From the NCBI GenBank assembly GCA_036394195.1, contig DASWFO010000143.1:1-7321 (forward strand): 7,321 bases of DNA, written 5' to 3'. The notes beneath the pieces are model-generated. The model was given only the letters and a program-made list of their open reading frames with translations, was not told where the DNA came from and made no database searches. Origin of the DNA: DATJPD01 sp036394195 (GTDB taxonomy: Bacteria > Pseudomonadota > Alphaproteobacteria > CACIAM-22H2). Positions within the stretch are counted from its first letter, which is position 1. Each line of letters starts with the position of its first letter. The position numbers were made by a program, and so were the translations under genes. Shown here in pieces: positions 5,647-7,321 of the stretch.

Positions 5647-6882
5647 ATGCTGAGCAAATCGACGGCGAGCCTGATCGTGGGGGCGGCCCTGTGGGCCGCG
5701 TCTCCGGCTGCCGGCCAAGGCATTCCCGCCCAAGGCTTTCCCGAGGGCCCCGGCAAAGAGACCGTGGTCACCACGTGCGGCGGCTGCCACGACCTCAACC
5801 GCCTGACGGTGGGCTACACGCCGGACGGCTGGCACACCGTGGTTCGCATGATGCAGAACTTTGGCGCGCCGGTGCCGGACGAGGAATGGCCGGTCGTTGA
5901 GGCCTATCTCGCCAGGAACTTCCCGGAGAAACCGCGGCCCGTCGGCACCACTATCCCGGGCCCGGCGCAGGCCTCGATCAAGATGTGGACGGTGGCGACA
6001 CCCGGTTCGCGGCCGCATGACCCGATGGCCGCCCGGGACGGCTCGATCTGGTACACGGGCCAGCTGGCCAACGTGCTCGGCCGCCTCGATCCGAAAACCG
6101 GCCAGATCCGGGAATACAAGATGAAGACGCCGCGCACGGCGCCGCACGGCCTCGCCGAGGACAAGGACGGCACCGTCTGGTTCACCGGCAACTTTGCTGG
6201 CCTGATCGGCAAGCTCGATCCGAAGACCGGCGAGGTCACCGAATATCCGCTGCCGGATCCAAACGCCCGCGATCCGCACACCATGGTCTTCGATCATGAC
6301 GGGATCCTGTGGTTCACCGTGCAGCAGGGCAACTTCGTCGGCCGGCTCGATCCCAAGTCCGGCGCGATCAAGCTCGTGACCCCGCCGACGCCGAACGCCC
6401 GGCCCTACGGCATGGCGGTGAACTCGAAGAACGTCGTCTATTTCGTCGAGTTCGGCGCCAACAAGGTGGCGACCATCGACGCGCAGACGATGCAGATCCG
6501 CGAATGGACATTGCCCGATCCGGCGGCGCGCCCGCGCCGCATCGCGATCGGCCCCGACGACATCGTCTGGTACACCGACTACGCGCGCGGCTTTCTCGGC
6601 CGGCTGGATCCGGAGACCGGTCGGGTGGCCGAATGGCAATCGCCGGCCGGGCCGAAATCGGCGCCCTACGGCATCGTCTTCACCAGGGGCGCCCTCTGGT
6701 ACAACGAATCCGGGGCGAAGCCGAACACCATCGTTCGGTTCGATCCGACGACCGCGAAGTTCCAGAGCTGGATCATCCCGGGCGGCGGCGACATCGTGCG
6801 CAACATGTCGGTGACACCCGAGGGCAATCCGGTGACCGCCAACAGCCTGGTCAACCAGGTCGGCCTCGTCGAGATCCGTTGA
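5647..6882 (+). CDS. secreted cytochrome c fused to a seven-bladed Vgb-like (streptogramin lyase-like) beta-propeller
   Basis: This 411-residue protein is predicted to be periplasmic. The ATG at 5647 has GGAGG five bases upstream; the frame is open further left but codes an Arg-rich non-protein stretch. Residues 1-23 form a signal peptide (MLSK, hydrophobic core, SPAAG). A small c-type cytochrome domain follows: Cys44-Gly-Gly-Cys47-His48 binds haem covalently, and Met68 or Met69 in GWHTVVRMMQNFG is a likely sixth ligand, with YLARNFPEKP closing the domain near 87-96. From about residue 110 to the end, a propeller repeat recurs at a 43-44 residue period (repeat starts near 123, 166, 210, 253, 296, 340 and 384), with the core P[HY]G-x-DG-x-[LVI]W[FY]T...GRLDPKTG...EY. 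Such proteins are often auto-annotated as virginiamycin B lyase, but the haem domain makes antibiotic cleavage an unsafe guess; a redox or ligand-binding role is more likely. It converges on a GMC oxidoreductase gene 26 bases away. Confidence 0.93.
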   Translation: MLSKSTASLIVGAALWAASPAAGQGIPAQGFPEGPGKETVVTTCGGCHDLNRLTVGYTPDGWHTVVRMMQNFGAPVPDEEWPVVEAYLARNFPEKPRPVGTTIPGPAQASIKMWTVATPGSRPHDPMAARDGSIWYTGQLANVLGRLDPKTGQIREYKMKTPRTAPHGLAEDKDGTVWFTGNFAGLIGKLDPKTGEVTEYPLPDPNARDPHTMVFDHDGILWFTVQQGNFVGRLDPKSGAIKLVTPPTPNARPYGMAVNSKNVVYFVEFGANKVATIDAQTMQIREWTLPDPAARPRRIAIGPDDIVWYTDYARGFLGRLDPETGRVAEWQSPAGPKSAPYGIVFTRGALWYNESGAKPNTIVRFDPTTAKFQSWIIPGGGDIVRNMSVTPEGNPVTANSLVNQVGLVEIR

Positions 6883-6883
6883 T

Positions 6884-6906
6884 CGGGCGGCGGCATCGTC
6901 CGCCCG
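6884..6906. terminator. hairpin between convergent stops, possible bidirectional terminator
   Basis: CGGGCGG (6884-6890) and CCGCCCG (6900-6906) form a perfect seven-pair GC stem with a nine-base loop. It fills almost the whole 26-base gap between the TGA of the propeller gene (6880-6882) and the TGA of the GMC gene (6911-6909). Neither strand has a T-run after the stem, so it is not a canonical intrinsic terminator. Its placement still suggests a role in ending transcription or protecting 3' ends from both sides. Confidence 0.4.
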
Positions 6907-6908
6907 CG

Positions 6909-7321
6909 TCAACTCGCGATCGTCTTCCAGTTTGCCGCCAGATGCTCGGCCCCGCGCTGCGACACGGCGAAGATCGTGTAGGTGGGGTTTGAGGCGCCCT
7001 CGCTCGGGAACGTGCAGGGTCCGGCCATCCATAGATTCGGAATTTCGTGGGTCTGGCCGTAGCTGTTGACGACTGAGTTCGCCGCACTCGTCCCCATGAT
7101 CGCGCCACCGTGCAGATGCGCCGTCGGTATCACCGGGCCTTTACCGGGCCAGACCTCCCTGGCACCCGTGGCCTTCGCGACCTTCACACCCTGGTCGAAG
7201 TTGGCGTTCCACAACGCGACCGCATCGTCGTCGAAGCTGTGATTCAGCCGCGCCAGCGGCATACCGAACTCGTCCTTGTCGCCGGCGAGCTCGACGCGGT
7301 TCTCCAGCCGCGGCAGCTCTT
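6909..7321 (-). CDS. GMC family flavin-dependent oxidoreductase, C-terminal fragment (5' part beyond window)
   Basis: The frame enters from the right edge (first complete codon at 7319) and ends in TGA at 6911-6909, giving the last 136 residues. An internal ATG at 7262 is not the start, since the upstream residues ELPRLENRVELAGDKDEFG continue the domain. The fragment matches the GMC oxidoreductase C-terminal domain: DEFGMPLARLNHSF near 16-29, then THLHGG-like AHLHGGAIMG, with His68 aligning with the catalytic His of the HxxGG motif. IPNLWMAGPCTFPSEGASNPTYT follows, with Asn111 as the likely second active-site residue, then an AVSQRGAEHL helix. The family uses FAD to oxidise alcohols, sugars or polyols. 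This form (HxxGG...SVVN...NLWMAG...NPT.T) resembles gluconate- and sorbitol-type dehydrogenases that pass electrons to cytochrome c. The substrate cannot be told from the C-terminus. The neighbouring cytochrome c-propeller gene is convergent, so any functional link is by neighbourhood only. Confidence 0.92.
   Translation of the reverse strand, partial: ELPRLENRVELAGDKDEFGMPLARLNHSFDDDAVALWNANFDQGVKVAKATGAREVWPGKGPVIPTAHLHGGAIMGTSAANSVVNSYGQTHEIPNLWMAGPCTFPSEGASNPTYTIFAVSQRGAEHLAANWKTIAS

Noticed and set aside
5647..6882. Calling this gene a virginiamycin B lyase resistance gene
   Set aside because: The fold resemblance is clear, but the export signal and cytochrome domain argue against a cytosolic antibiotic lyase, and the catalytic residues could not be verified by eye.
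5524..7032. 502-residue minus-strand open frame antisense to the cytochrome c-propeller gene
   Set aside because: It is Arg/Asp/His-rich with no signal, start site or family resemblance. Its apparent repeats mirror the propeller repeats on the other strand. The plus-strand gene has a signal peptide, haem motif and ribosome binding site.

Overview
This 7.3 kb window is gene-dense, very GC-rich chromosomal DNA. It most resembles a soil or aquatic alphaproteobacterium of the Bradyrhizobium, Rhodoplanes or Reyranella kind. That is an inference from codon bias, from intergenic GC-rich hairpin repeats, and from the gene families present: a long propeller protein of the carboxypeptidase-regulatory-like group, GlsB/YeaQ, DUF2189, a GMC oxidoreductase and an orphan NMT1-type binding protein. 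No rRNA, tRNA, CRISPR array, transposase or phage gene is visible. No stretch over 300 bases lacks a gene.

Layout from left to right. (1) The C-terminal part of a large, probably exported beta-propeller protein runs off the left edge (+, ends 1421). (2) A 207-base gap (1422-1628) between convergent genes holds a cluster of GC-rich hairpins of repeat type. (3) A periplasmic ABC-type substrate-binding protein (-, 1629-2639) is divergent from a single-domain methionine-synthase-like protein (+, 2749-3801) across a 109-base promoter region. (4) Three minus-strand genes for membrane proteins follow: a 133-residue single-span protein of unknown function (5070-5471), a GlsB/YeaQ/YmgE stress protein (4746-5003) and a DUF2189 multi-span protein (3803-4594). 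(5) A 175-base divergent control region (5472-5646) contains a palindrome, a nested hairpin and promoter-like hexamers. (6) A secreted cytochrome c fused to a seven-bladed streptogramin-lyase-like propeller (+, 5647-6882) faces the C-terminal part of a GMC-family flavin oxidoreductase (-, 6909 to the right edge), with a GC hairpin between their stops.

How the genes may work together is inference. The window reads as accessory metabolism with a periplasmic redox flavour rather than one long operon. The cytochrome c-propeller protein and the GMC oxidoreductase form a plausible electron acceptor/dehydrogenase neighbourhood, although they are convergent and so not co-transcribed. The left-edge protein belongs to a propeller family whose full-length members, as I recall them, also carry a CxxCH haem motif upstream, so the window may hold two haem-propeller proteins. 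The three minus-strand membrane genes look like a small envelope or stress cluster. The binding protein and the MetE-like enzyme share a promoter region and could be linked through uptake of a sulfur- or methyl-containing substrate, but nothing in the sequence names that substrate. The most unusual items are the cytochrome-propeller fusion and the MetE-like protein, which keeps His-x-Cys and a distal Cys but seems to lack the zinc-binding Glu.
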